Source: Eutreptiella sp. 'Long Island Sound 2002' (taxonomy: Eukaryota > Euglenozoa > Euglenophyceae > Eutreptiales > Eutreptiaceae). Taken from it: a stretch of DNA of 64,000 bases. The stretch spans positions 101,871,367-101,935,366 of the forward strand of contig OZ038381.1 of the NCBI GenBank assembly GCA_964036045.1, given 5' to 3'. Shown piece after piece: positions 12,701 to 21,999 of the stretch; position 1 is the first letter of the stretch, and every line of letters begins with the position of its first letter. The translations under genes and the position numbers were made by a program. The notes beneath the pieces were generated by a model that was not told the DNA's origin, did no database searches, and saw only the letters and a list, made by a program, of their open reading frames with translations.

Positions 12701-13725
12701 AGCCTCTCCTGCTGGTTCCAATTCGTTCATGCAACCGCCGGTTTGGGCTTATTTGCACCATGTGCACTGTGGTGGGCAAAAACGTGGCGGGCACTTTGCG
12801 GCCACTGAAAAGTTGCGATTGTCGGGTGGCCTTGGGCCAGACTTGGGTCATTATAGGGTGACAATGGGAACACATATAAACCCGTGTGTGCGCCTGCACA
12901 GGGCAACTCCCTCGCACCCACGGCATCCTAGGATGACAGGCGAGGGCTCACCTTCAAGGACAGAAATGGCAGGTTCAACAAGCCATAGAGCTCCGTCAGA
13001 CCAAAGCAATCTTTCATACTGGTGTTTAGGTGGTAACATCGTCCGTCGTTGGTGCCCTGGTGACGGCTGTTACGCGCCTTGACGAGGTCACGGATTTCTT
13101 GTGGGGGGACCACAGCGTTGCTATGGCGGTCATAAAAATTGCCCAGCATCAACACGTGGACATTGCTAGGCACGCTTGGCAGTTCCCTCTTGATGTAATC
13201 GAAAGTGTCCCTCCTGGTGACATCAAAAAGAAAGACGGCTGCATGCGTCCCTCGGTAGACGTCTACTGTAGAGGCGTCCGCAATCATCTCCTCTTGCGTC
13301 ATAGGCAGGCCGCGGGCCCCCTGAAAGAGCGACCTGGCACGGCTTGTGAATGCTGCTGCTGTCGACTGCTCCACAAAGCCCTTGTCAACCACGTCCCAAA
13401 CTTCAACTTTAACAACATCATTGGTCTCTCTGTAGCTCCAGTTGATGTTGGCGGACTGGATTCGCGAGGTTTTGATGTAATTGGGGTCAAACTGCTTGCC
13501 CTGCAGGCGTCGCAGCAGTGAAGACTTGCCGGTTTTAGCGGCCCCACGCAGCACGACCTTCATGTTGTAATTGACCCCGCGTTGCAGCTTAGCTTTCATC
13601 CGGTCGTCCAGCAAATCAATATCTCGTGTGGACATTTTCCCCGCTCTTGCGTCCGCGCGCCCCAGTTTTTGGGCCTTCTCCATGGCCCTCTGCACCCCTT
13701 GTTGGGCAGACATTTCCTGCCCCAT
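470..13725 (-). CDS. RABL6: RABL6-like Rab-like GTPase gene, five exons visible, 3' end outside window
   Basis: This is a Rab-like small GTPase with a long acidic tail, matching the RABL6 (Parf/RBEL1) family. Exon 1 gives 258 residues carrying the whole GTPase-like domain. Exons 2-5 add 78, 77, 80 and 81 residues (574 in all). Human RABL6 is about 730 residues with a disordered acidic, lysine-ended tail, so one or more 3' exons should lie left of the window. Every visible intron is GT-AG and in phase 0. Seen: P-loop GAAKTGKS at residues 61-68, WDVVDKG at 110-116 in place of the usual WDTAGQ, GNFYD at 195-199 in place of NKxD, and a closing LNLPFLSLK like the human FNIPFLQLQ. Known of the family: nucleotide binding is atypical and roles in proliferation or nuclear-cytoplasmic traffic are reported in animals. 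The role here is inferred. I saw no stop codons or frameshifts inside the exons. Confidence 0.86.
713..3941 (-). other. RABL6 intron 4 (3.2 kb)
   Basis: I see no repeat family shared with the rest of the window. It contains a CA-rich stretch at about 2518-2590, a G-run at 2191-2200 and a G-run of about 13 at 3409-3422. A 133-codon minus-strand open frame at 2754-3155 (with EFKVKWSRTKQRHTEWDD) looks protein-like, but I found no good pair of splice sites in phase and did not call it an exon. Confidence 0.5.
3942..4181 (-). CDS. RABL6: RABL6-like exon 4: acidic and charged tail segment
   Basis: The acceptor is ttatgcag|AAGGAAAG and the donor is TTACAG|gtccat, giving 80 codons in phase 0. The product begins KESDDDDDGQLAAPLDDPSL, followed by an alanine, lysine and glutamate-rich stretch and PPVPVRQETEDEARAKALQ. 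It is low complexity, so the assignment rests on strand, phase, splice sites and acidic composition matching neighbouring exons. Confidence 0.62.
4182..5122 (-). other. RABL6 intron 3 (0.94 kb)
   Basis: Bounded by the donor after 5123 and the acceptor before 4181. It holds a G-run of about 13 at 4856-4868 and no recognisable coding sequence or mobile element. Confidence 0.5.
5123..5353 (-). CDS. RABL6: RABL6-like exon 3: acidic, KKKK-containing segment
   Basis: The acceptor is tttgcag|GACGATG and the donor is GCAGAG|gtgcat, giving 77 codons in phase 0. The product starts DDDPAQSPQYMELGDES, has a GKKKKLDP basic patch in the middle, and ends MDDFFDDVELSDPEDEEAE. A similar mix of DDPDFE-type acidic patches and basic patches is typical of the RABL6 tail. 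The order relative to exon 4 is inferred from strand, phase and composition. Confidence 0.7.
6206..6281. repeat. 38-bp tandem repeat in the LINE tail
   Basis: Two near-identical 38-bp units start at 6206 and 6244 (shared core TTTGTCCAGAGTCCCACCAT), followed by a partial third. They lie at the 3' end of the minus-strand LINE relic, so they may be its 3' tail repeat. Confidence 0.75.
7009..7127 (-). mobile_element. R1 element, end fragment (copy 1)
   Basis: Read on the minus strand it starts with an end like CATCTCTTGGGGACAC and runs to GTTTGCATGCTGTACTGAC. It matches the left end of the R1 copy at 29519 in order and spacing. The interior is missing. Confidence 0.6.
8190..8625 (+). pseudogene. 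LINE reverse-transcriptase relic, inverted 5' portion
   Basis: The plus strand encodes HRGIRQGNPERPLLYLLLLG near 8518-8577, which fits reverse-transcriptase motif B (GxRQGxPLSPLLF). It is preceded by RTAHLRHRDTCRLTVPH near 8230-8280. The frame changes once between these blocks. Motif B sits just upstream of YADD in a normal RT, and the neighbouring minus-strand relic starts at about YADD, so the two are likely one element with its 5' part flipped. Confidence 0.6.
9252..9970 (-). mobile_element. R1 element with exon-like remnants (copy 2, inverted)
   Basis: The plus-strand start ACATATCTCTCGG equals the R1 terminus. The sequence after it (ACTTTTTGAAATGTGCATGA) matches the reverse complement of the right end at 30.3 kb, so this copy is inverted relative to the 29.5-kb copy. 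On the minus strand, 9447-9662 encodes LWAMPLNTRWGAVKSRRFQD, the counterpart of LWAIPLNTGWVPVKARRLQD in the 29.5-kb copy. An adjacent open stretch at 9720-9990 has VDYYYYGLTDMAG and RKDFWDTSQW. The first resembles VDYYSGLTDNEPQW of the 23-kb copy. Confidence 0.55.
10293..10526 (-). CDS. RABL6: RABL6-like exon 2: helical segment after the GTPase domain
   Basis: The acceptor is cttcag|GTGAAAG and the donor is GTGGAG|gtatcc, giving 78 codons in phase 0. The product starts VKALEESVVKIYEEI and continues ADRQDYNAHLAHLKLIND. This corresponds to the human helix with LEELSVQQETEDQNYGIFLE just after the GTPase domain. It ends in a proline and threonine-rich linker. The reading frame and helix position support joining it directly to exon 1. 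Confidence 0.8.
10527..12951 (-). other. RABL6 intron 1 (2.4 kb)
   Basis: Contains the family D repeats at 12080-12905. The stretch 10527-12080 has nothing recognisable apart from a short TTAGGG-like motif at 11344. Confidence 0.5.
12080..12905 (-). repeat. repeat family D, three diverged units
   Basis: Around 12245-12330, 12635-12700 and 12830-12900 the minus strand repeats a block with CCATGGGT, an ATTGTTACCA-like stretch, and CTTGGGCCA or a close variant. The same block occurs on the plus strand at 34.7, 35.0 and 35.4 kb. It ends about 50 bp from the donor of RABL6 exon 1. I see no coding potential. Confidence 0.55.
12952..13725 (-). CDS. RABL6: RABL6-like exon 1: start codon and GTPase domain
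   Basis: The exon runs from an ATG at 13725 to a donor AAG|gtgagc after 12952. I chose this ATG because it leaves 54 residues before the first beta strand (MKVVLRG), close to the human protein, and because the reading frame upstream is not family-like. Residues 42-60 form the helix and strand leading to the P-loop at 61-68. WSYRETNDVVKVEVWDVVD (97-114) aligns closely with the human WSYKTTDDIVKVEVWDVVD. An insertion-like segment at 120-150 is rich in S, A and R. YIKRELPSVPSNV (177-189) and NTSMKDCFGL (234-243) match conserved family blocks. Confidence 0.9.
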
Positions 13726-14570
13726 GGTTGTGTGATGGAGAACAAGATATATCTCACCTAAAAAACGAGTAGCTGTGGTCGACATGAAGGATGAATAGAT
13801 GCGGATCCTGCTGTAACTCTTTTGCCCACGGAGGGTAAAAATTATTGGCAGAACCCCTAATGGCGAGGCAGCAGGGTCCTCTTGGACCCTCAAGGAACGA
13901 AGCTTGCCCTGAACAAATGACTGCCGCGTGCTGCCAAAGTAATTGTCCTGGGGGCCGAGGATCGAATTAGCCCACATCCCCACACTGAATCCCATCCACC
14001 CAGAAACTCTGGGGGCTGTGTGTGCAAGGTTGTGTACAAGGGTAGGTGCAAGTCTGCACGGAAGGGGATGCACAGCATTGTGCATGATTGTGTGCAAGGG
14101 ACTGTGCAAAGATGTGGGCATTCTTGTACTGGAAGCAGTGGCAACACCACCCACTGTATTCCCTCTCTGAGCTCATGAAGTGATTTCACAAAACGTCGAA
14201 GAAAACTATTCACCTAACATCAGGCATTTGTATTTGCTTGTGGAGCTCTGTGCTCGGCCAACAGCGATCAACACAGCAAACTCATCTTGCTAGTGTGCTT
14301 CAACAAAGAATGCACCACCGTCCAATACTTTTCAGAGAGGGGACTGTTGGGGGGGGGGGGGGGTATGGACAGGCAAGGAGCGGAAGTGTGTACATTCTGA
14401 AAATCCCTTGTTTTTGTCTTCAAAATAGTACGCCACCTTGACACGAAGCCCGGAACAACATACGACTTGGAATGGTTAGACACAGACCGCTGTACCCTCA
14501 AATACCACAACTACATACAGCAGCGCTTCCACATCCTTGGCAGCCATTTTATGAGGGCTGTACCTCTTCG
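13726..14570. other. region upstream of RABL6-like gene
   Basis: This would hold the 5' UTR and promoter of the minus-strand gene. Positions 14000-14130 have a degenerate repeat of TGTGCAAGG-like units. A G-run of about 12 lies at 14350-14361. I cannot point to a supported promoter element. Confidence 0.35.
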
Positions 14571-14663
14571 CACATATCCGCGTTTACGTATACGTATACT
14601 CGTATACACGCATGCATATGCGTGTATGCGTATATGCATATATGTTGCGTATACGTATGTGTG
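14571..14663. repeat. alternating purine-pyrimidine tract
   Basis: About 90 bases of mostly alternating purine and pyrimidine (for example GTATACGTATAC, GCATGCATATGCGTG). It abuts the terminus of an R1 copy at 14664. Such tracts can adopt Z-DNA or cruciforms. Confidence 0.8.
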
Positions 14664-14930
14664 CATATCTCTCGGGGGGCGTTGGGGAATGTGCCAACTC
14701 GGTGGGTTTTCGATGGTCGTCATCATTGTCGCTGTATTTCTGCCCACTGTGTGTCCAGTTAGGGGGCTATATGGGTATATTCGGAAAGCCCTCAAAAAGG
14801 ACTATTTGGAACACCCAGGTCTGCATGCTGTACTGACGGTATGTTTGAGATTTTAGTCTGTTTTGGACACTGCCTGTGTTTCTTGCCGCCTGCTGTTGTC
14901 AAGCAGCTCCCATATTTGCATACCAAGGGG
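14664..14930 (+). mobile_element. R1 element, left end (copy 3)
   Basis: Starts CATATCTCTCGGGG and continues through CCAACTCGGTGGGTTTTCG, GGAAAGCCCTC and GCATGCTGTACTGACGGTAT to CAGCTCCCATATTTGCATAC. This follows the left half of the 29.5-kb copy step by step. It is cut off near 14930, where it runs into a G-rich block that resembles 23070-23130 in inverted order. Confidence 0.65.
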
Positions 14931-15204
14931 GGGCGGGCGGCCTGTTCAAATTCTAGACCCCAACCGGGGGCGAAAACTTTTGGGGGTCTGGAGGGAGGGG
15001 GGGGGGGGTAGGTGGGTCGGCCGGTCAGCCGCCGGGGTCCCTAGAGGGGGTTCAGTGGGTACCCAACATACATACCTCAAAATAATCCCCATGAAGCGCT
15101 GATCATTTGGAACATACACAAATGGGGTAAAAATATTTTTCAGAAAAAAATTGCCCATTAGCTCAGGCTCCCATTAGCCAAGGTCAGACCCGGAGGTCAG
15201 GTCA

Positions 15205-16109
15205 AGGGACAAAATTCTATTGCCTTTGGCAAGTCCACCTCGCAGAAAATCTACCCCAAGCAACGCACACACAAAATAGGGTAAAAACTACATAAATACG
15301 GGCTAAAACATGCTTCCCGTATCTTGCATGGTCATTTTAGGTGATCGGGAGATCAAAAAGATAAGTTCCGAAAACTTGGATTTTTGAGCTGCCCAGGGTG
15401 AAAAACTGCTAAGCAAGTTGTGCCTGTGCCAATCCCTTGGGAGAGCCCCCCCCCCCGCACCAAATCCCCAAATAGGGTGAAAAAACACGTAAATACGGCC
15501 TAAAACATGCTTTACATAGCTTGGATGGTCATTTTGGATGATCATGGTTTCAAAAAAAGAACTTTCGAAAACATCGATTTTTGAGAACTGCTAAGCAAGT
15601 TGTATGTGTACCAATCCCTTGGGAGCCCCCCCCCCCCCCCCGGACGTAATACCCAAATAGGGTGAAAAACATGTAAATACGGCCTAAAACATGCTTTACA
15701 TACCTTAGATGGTCATATCGTGTGGTCGGAATATCAAAAAAATAAGTTTCAAAAACTTCGATTTTGGAGCTGCCGAGGGTGAAAAATTGCATAGGCAGGT
15801 TGTGTACCCATCCCTTGGGAGACCCCCCCTCCCGGACCCAATACCCAAATAGGGTGAAAAACAAGTAAATACCGCCTAAAACATGCTTTACATAGCTTGG
15901 ATGGTCAATTTAGGTGATCATGGTATCAAAAAAGGATATTTCGCAAACTTCGATTTTTGAGCTGCCCAGGGTGAAAAGCTGCATAAGCAGCTAGTGTACC
16001 TATCCCTTGGGAGCCCCCCCCCCCCCCCCCCCGGGGACCTAATACCCAAAGAGGGCGAAAAACACACAAATATGGCCTAAAACATGCTTTGTATACCTTG
16101 GATGGTCAT
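15205..16109. repeat. satellite A, first block (about 5 monomers)
   Basis: Tandem repeat with a period near 190 bp. Each monomer contains CTAAAACATGCTTTACATA, GATGGTCATTTTAGGTGATC, TTTTTGAGCTGCCCAGGGTG, CCCTTGGGAG, a C-run of variable length and CCCAAATAGGGTGAAAAAC. C-runs reach about 16 bases (near 16015-16032). It is open in places on the minus strand only because the period is close to a multiple of three. Confidence 0.92.
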
Positions 16110-18050
16110 CCGCCACTGGGTCAGAGGAGCTCCCCCCCGCGGCGTCAGCCGCAGCTTGAGGGGGGGGGGGGGGGGGGCGTATGCGGAGCATGTCCGCCAG
16201 ACCTGGTGGCCTTCGGCTGAGGCCGCCTCCGACCCCTGGGCGGAGATCGACGCCGCGGTAATGCGCAGCTACTCAAGGCCGCCGAGATGCGGCTCAAAAC
16301 GTCAGGGAGCGACACCGGCGGCTCGGCCGCCGGCGGTGGGGGGGGCTGCTCTTCGGGGGGGGGGGGGTAGGAGGGGTGGGTCCCGCGGTACGGGTAGCGC
16401 CCCCGTGGAGTCGGTGGAAACGGAGGTGCCCGCGGGCATCGGCGGCTGCATGCGGGCAGGCGCTCGCAAGCGCCGGACCCACGAGTCCCGGCAGTGCGTC
16501 GCCAGGCGCATAAGCTGCAGCATCACCTCGTGGCGTGCCGCAAAGAACGGGCGGGCCGAAAGTCCCGCGCACATGCGGCCCCCCAAGGGGAGGAGTGAGC
16601 GGCAGCGCCCCAGCGGGGCCCCGCTCAGCAGCGTGCCCGCCACAAGGTGGCGCCCCGCGAGGCCCACTGCCTTGCGCAGGACTTGGGCTCGCTCCCCCAG
16701 CCGCAGGCGCGTACCCCGCAGCCGGTGGTCCGGGGAGGCTGGAAGCGCCCGCCCCACAAACGCCTCATAATCCACGGCCAGCTCAGCCTAGGAGAGTTCC
16801 ACCGGCCCGGCATCCAGGCCAGCGCCCGGGCCCACCGGACCAAATCTTGGATGAAATCCTGGGACCACCGCCAGCCGGCGTCCCCGGCCGGAGCCGTGGC
16901 TGGTGGCGGATGGTGTCCCCCGGCAGGGGGCTGACGAAGTCGTCCCAGGGGTAGGGGTTGCGGGGCCGCGGACGCGGCTGGTCCGGGAAAAGGGAGTCCC
17001 CGTGGCCCGGTTGGTCCCCGTGGCTGGCTGCCATGCGGGCAGCGAGGACTGCCAGGTACATGCCGCAAAGGCGGTACAGGAAGTCGTCCAGGAGTCCCCG
17101 CTCCACCCCGTGCGCCAGCCGGAGGGGGAATAGGCCCGCCTTCCGCAGGCAAGATGGCCACTGGTCCGGCGGCCCCAGGTGAAGGATTGCCATCGCCGCG
17201 TCGCTAAGCAAGGGACGCCATGTCTCTTTGGAACTTTCCCACTCTGGGGAGTCCCACGGGACGTGGACTTCGTCCTCGTGTGCCGCGCCACAGTGGGGGC
17301 ACGCGGAGTTGGTCCGCATGCTGTGGCCCAACACCCTGGCCGCTTTCCACAGGGCCCCGGCCATGAGGCCGCGCAGCAGCAACTGCTCCAACTCGGTGGA
17401 GGCGGCCCGCAGTGCCACACGGCAGGCCGGGCCGTCCGCCCCGTCGCCTAGCCCCCCGAAGGTGACCGGGCGCCGCGCCTCAAGCTGGCGCGAGGAATCG
17501 CAGCGAAGGTTGTCTCGGACCCGGTTCTGGACCTGGCGGAGGGGCTCCTGCACGAAGTGCAGCGGGAGCTCTTGTCCCGGGACGTCCCAGCACCACTAGC
17601 CCTCGCGCGGGCTCCAGCCAAGGGTGGCCGCCGTTTGGAGCTCACGCCCCACCAGGCGTGTCCCGGGAGGGCGGCCACTTGACTCCCAGATAGCTTGGGC
17701 GAAAGCCTGGGTGACCCCCGGCCGCCGGGCCACCCGGGCCAGCCAGAGGAGCCGCTTGTACCGCGTGTGCATGATCGGGGAGACGCGGTGCCCCTTAGAC
17801 AGGACCGTGAAGACAATCTCCTTGGACCGGGACAAGCGCGTGGCTCCCCATAGGGCCCGCACAACCGCGGTCTCTAGCCCCCGCAGGTCGGGGTCCGTCA
17901 CCGACGCGACGGCCACCCCATGGAGCGCTAGCGGGGTGACCAGCGTGCTGATAGCCCGCTCCCGCTGGTCATAGGTGGAGACGTGGGGGAGGCGGCGGAG
18001 AGCGCTCCGTCGCACTTCCAGGCGCCGGGACCATTGTTTGACCGAGACCG
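16110..18050 (-). pseudogene. LINE, C-terminal half of the RT protein
   Basis: Minus-strand frames encode the thumb and C-terminal domain of a non-LTR retrotransposon. From about 18050 down: VKQWSRRLEVRRSALRRLPH, STLVTPLALHGVAVASVTD, and VVRALWGATRLSRSKEIVF. A frame at 16783-17553 follows, with ACPHCGAAHEDEVHVPWDS near 17250-17310, a variant of the LINE C-terminal CxxC...H...C knuckle whose last Cys reads Ser. It closes with LLDDFLYRLCGMYLAVLAAR. Frame changes and an in-frame TAG near 16790 show decay. GC is much higher than in the satellite it sits in. The RT part lies at 19483-19964, split off by element C. Confidence 0.72.
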
Positions 18051-19482
18051 CGCACCTCGTTTAACGAGGCGCCCGGGGGGGGGGGGGGTTGGGGCTAACG
18101 AGGCGCACGGGGGGGGGGGGGGGGGTTGGCGCTAACGAGGCGCACGGGGGGGGGGGGTTGCAAACGAGGCGCGCGGGGGGGGGTTTGGCGCTAACGAGGC
18201 GCGCAGGGGGGGGGGGATTGGCGCGCTAACGAGGCGCACGGGGGGGGGGGGTTGGCACTCACGAGACGCGTAGTCCACATACAAGTACGTGCATACACAA
18301 GGCGGTGCACATACAAGCCGGTGCATACACAAGGCGGTGCACACACAAGGCGGTGCACACAAAAGGCGGTCTGTAGCCACCGCAGGAGTCTTGTTATTTA
18401 AGGGGCCACAAGCAGGGCGGTACACATAGAAGGCGGTGCACACACAAAGCGGTGCACACAAAAGGCGGTATGTAGCCACCGCAGGAGTCTTGTTATTTAA
18501 AGGGCCACAGGGAAGGCGGTGCACACACAAGGCGGTACACACACAAGGCGGTACACACAAAAGGCGGTATACACACAAGGAGGTGCACACAAAAGGCGGT
18601 CTGTAGCCACCGCAGGGGTCTTGTCATTTAAGGGGCCACAAGCAAGGCAGCACACACACAAGGCGGTACACACACAAGGCGGTGCACACAAAAGGTGGTC
18701 TGTAGCCACCGCAGGAGTCTTGTTATTTAAGGGGCCACAGGCAAGGCGGTACACACAAAAGGCGGTATACACACAAGGCGGTGCACACAAAAGGCGGTCT
18801 GTAGCCACCGCAGGAGTCTTGTTATTTAAGGGGCCACAAGCAGGGCGGTACACACACAAGGCGGTACACACACAAGGCGGTGCACACAAAAGGTGGTCTG
18901 TAGCCACCGCAGGAGTCTCGTTATTTAAGGGGCCACAGGCAAGGCGGTGCACAGGGGGGGGGGGGGTTTGGCGCGCTAACGAGGCGCACGGGGAGGGGGG
19001 GGGGTTGGCGCTAACGAGGTGCACGGGGGGCGGGGTTTGGTGCGGTGGGGGGGGTTGGCACTAACGAGGCGCACGGGGGGCGGGGGGTTGGCGCTAACGA
19101 GGCGCACGGGGGGGCGGGGGGTTGGCGCTAACGAGGCGCACGGGGGGGGGGGGTTGGCGCTAACGAGGCGCACAGGGGGGTGGGGGCAGTTTGGCGCTAA
19201 CGAGGCGCAGGGGGGGGGGTTTGGCGCTAACGAGGCGTGGGGGGGGGGAGTTTGGCGCTAACGAGGCGCACGGGGGGGGGGGGGGTTGACGCTAACGAGG
19301 CGCACAGGGGGGTGGGGGCAGTTTGGCGCTAACGAGGCGCAGGGGGGGGGGGGGGTTTGGCGCTAACGAGGCGCGGGGGGGGGGGGGGTTGGCGCTAACG
19401 AGGCGCACGCGGGGGGGGGGGGGGTTCGCGCTAACGAGGCGCGCGCCGAGCCCGATTTTGCGCCTCGTATAACGAGACGCGC
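18051..19482. mobile_element. element C: palindrome-ended tandem-repeat insertion inside the LINE
   Basis: A 1.43-kb block is bounded by near-palindromes: CGCACCTCGTTTAACGAGGC at 18051-18070 and CGCCTCGTATAACGAGACGC at 19461-19480. Both flanks are filled with tandem units reading GCTAACGAGGCGCACGG followed by a G-run and TTGGC, so the interior repeats are copies of half of the terminal palindrome. A different tandem block occupies 18260-18950. The left flank (18016-18050) and right flank (19483 on) are LINE sequence that rejoins in sense. I see no transposase, and the mechanism is unknown. Confidence 0.72.
18260..18950. repeat. 99-bp higher-order tandem repeat in element C
   Basis: The block TGTAGCCACCGCAGGAGTCT occurs at about 18372, 18471, 18602, 18701, 18800 and 18899. 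Spacings are 99, 131, 99, 99 and 99 bases. Between blocks lie short units AAGGCGGTGCACACAC and variants. Because 99 is divisible by three, long open frames exist on both strands, but they are repeat artefacts. Confidence 0.92.
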
Positions 19483-19964
19483 AGTTTCAGCCAAACACTC
19501 GCCGGGACAGCACCGGCCCCGTGATCTTGGAGCCCCCAATGGTGACGTCGACGCCGAGCTCGTGGAAAGTCGCCGCCAGCGGGATTGGGACTCCCCGGAG
19601 TAGGACCGCCGGGGCGCCGTGTTCCCCCTGGATCCAGGAGCAGAAATTGTCCACGCAGACGTCTTGGCCTATGACTGCAGCCACTCCGCCATCGTGGGAA
19701 CCGTCCCCTAGAGGGAGGCCGCGCCCAGGGCCACCGCCTAAGTGTCGTCCGCATAGCCTGACGACCCCAGCGCGGCGTGGCCGGGGCCCGCATCCTTGAG
19801 GGGGAGAGGGGCCCCCGGTTCTTGGTCCTCCGCCGCGTCCTCGTCGGGAACGGGGGGGGGGGGGGACGGCCGTCTGTGCGCACACCTGCCGGCGCAGGGA
19901 GTCCACCTCCGATTTCCAGATCGTGGCGAGCACGTTCACCAGGATCATCGACAGGGGGCACCCC
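19483..19964 (-). pseudogene. LINE reverse-transcriptase fragment, 5'-truncated
   Basis: The minus strand near 19930-19950 encodes GCPLSMILVNVLATIWKSEV, a good match to RT motif B (GxPLSPxLFNxxL). It then gives GVAAVIGQDVCVDNFCSWIQ and FHELGVDVTIGGSKITGPVL, which fit the palm segment after motif B. The reading frame is shifted within the G-run near 19851-19864. This piece continues in sense across element C into the C-terminal piece at 18050. The element is 5'-truncated at 19964, where satellite A resumes. Confidence 0.7.
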
Positions 19965-21789
19965 TAAAAAACACCTAAATACGGCATAAAACATGATTTA
20001 CATACCTTGGATGGTCATATTGTGTGGTCACAAGATCATAAAAACAAGTTTAGAAGATTCTATTTCCTTCGGCAAGTCCACCTCACAGAGAATCTACCCC
20101 AAGCAAAACACACACAAAATAGGGTGGAAACTACATAAATACGGGCTAAAACAGGCTTTACATATCTTGGGTGGTTATTTTAGGTGACCACGGTATCAAA
20201 AACATGAGTTTCAAAAACTTCAATTTTTGAGCTGACCGCGGTGAAAGACTGCACAAGCAAGTTTTGTACCCATTTCTTGGGAGAAACCCCCCCCCCCCCG
20301 AACTAACACCCAAATAGAGTGAAAACCACATGAATACGGCCTAAAACATGCTTTACATACCTTGGATGGTCATTTTAGGTGATCACAATATGAAAAAAAT
20401 AAGTTTCGAAAACAACAATTCTTGAGCTGCCCAGGGTGAGAAACTACATAAGCAGGTTGTGTACCAATCCCTTGGGAGACTCCCCCCCCCCCTCCGTCTG
20501 GACCTAATACCCAAATAGGGTGAAAAAGACGGAAATACGGCTTAAAACATGCTTTACATACCCTGAATGGTCATATTGTGTGCTCACAATATCATCAAAA
20601 TGAGTTTCGAAAACGTCGATTTTTGAGCTGCCAAGGGTGAAAAATTGCATAAGCAAGTTGTGTACCCATCCCTTGGCAACCCACCCCCCCCCCCGTCCTA
20701 ATACCCAAATAGGGTGACAAACAGGTAAATACGGCCTAAAACATGCTTTACATACCTTAGATGGTCATTTTAGGTGATCATGGTATCAAAAAAATGAGTT
20801 TCGAACACTTCAATTTTTGAGCCGCCGAGGGTGAAAAACTGCATAGGCAGGTTGTGTACCCATCCCTTGGGAGACCCCCCCCCCGACCTCATCCCCAAAT
20901 AGGGTGAAAAACATGTAAATACGGCCTAAAACATGCTTTACACACCTTAGATGGTCATATTGTGTGGTCACAATATCAGGAAAACAAGTTTCGAAAATTC
21001 TATTGCCTTCGGCAACTCCACCTCGCAGAGAATCTACCCCAAGCAAAACACACACAAAATAGGGTGCAAACTACATAAATACGGGCTAAAACATGCTTTA
21101 CATATCTTGGATGGTCATTTTAGGTGACCACGGCATCAAAAAAATAAATTTCAAAACTTCAATTCTTGAGCTGGCCACAGTGAAAACTTGCATAAGCGGG
21201 TTGTGTACCCATCCCTTGGGAGCCCCCCCCCCCCCCCCCCGGGACCTAATACCCAAATAGGGTGGGAAACACGTAGATACGGCCTAAGAAATGCTTTGCA
21301 TAGCTTGGATGGTCATTTTAGGTGATCATGGTATCAAAAAAAAAGTTTTGAAAACTTCGATTTTTGAGCTGCCCAGGGTGAGAAACTACATAAGCATGTT
21401 GTGTACCAATCCCTTGGGAGAGCCCCCCCCCCCCCCCTTGGACCTAATACCCAAATAGGGTGAAAAAGACGGAAATACGGCTTAAAACATGCTTTACATA
21501 CCTTGGATGGTCATATTGTGTGGTCACAATATCATAAAAACAAGTTTCGAAAACTTCGATTTTTGAGCCGTCCAGAGTGAAAAACTACATGAGCAGGTAG
21601 TGTACCAATCCCTTGGGAGACCCCCCCCCTTGGACCTAATACCCAAATAGGGTGAAAAAGACGGAAATACGGCTTAAAACATGCTTTACATACCTTGGAT
21701 GGTCATATTATGTGGTCACAATATCATAAAAACAAGTTTCGAAAACTTCGATTTTTGAGCCGCCCGGGGTGAAAAACTGCATAAGCCCA
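19965..21789. repeat. satellite A, second block (about 10 monomers)
   Basis: The same monomer as at 15205-16109, with CTAAAACATGCTTTACATA-type blocks near 19988, 20152, 20342, 20549, 20737, 20929, 21090, 21283, 21488 and 21677. Two monomers near 20067 and 21001 carry a variant insertion TTGCCTTCGGCA plus CCACCTCGCAGAGAATCTAC, also found at 15221. C-runs of 8-17 bases recur at the same phase. Confidence 0.92.
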
Positions 21790-21999
21790 TTCACTAGGGC
21801 CATTATTGGTGGAAACACATTTCGCGTCTTTGGCACGGGTTGTGACCGGCTGTCAGCAAGGCTAGAGACTGAAAAAAAACATCCTTCCGTATCCTAGTAG
21901 GTATATACTGTCACAACATCCCCACTCACACCCCTCACAGTGGGTACCACGGGGTCACCGAGGTCGCCAAAACCACCAACATAGCAAAAATGGCTGAAA

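Noticed and set aside
15303-15864. Minus-strand frames in satellite A with repeated VKHVLGRIYMFFTLFG
   Set aside because: Satellite monomers of about 186-190 bases give repeated peptides by chance. The frames break wherever the C-run length changes.
18132-19064. Long open frames on both strands (up to 181 codons) with repeated THKAVHTQGGAHKR-type peptides
   Set aside because: They arise from the 99-bp tandem unit, whose length is divisible by three. Both strands are equally open and there is no start, splice or domain evidence.
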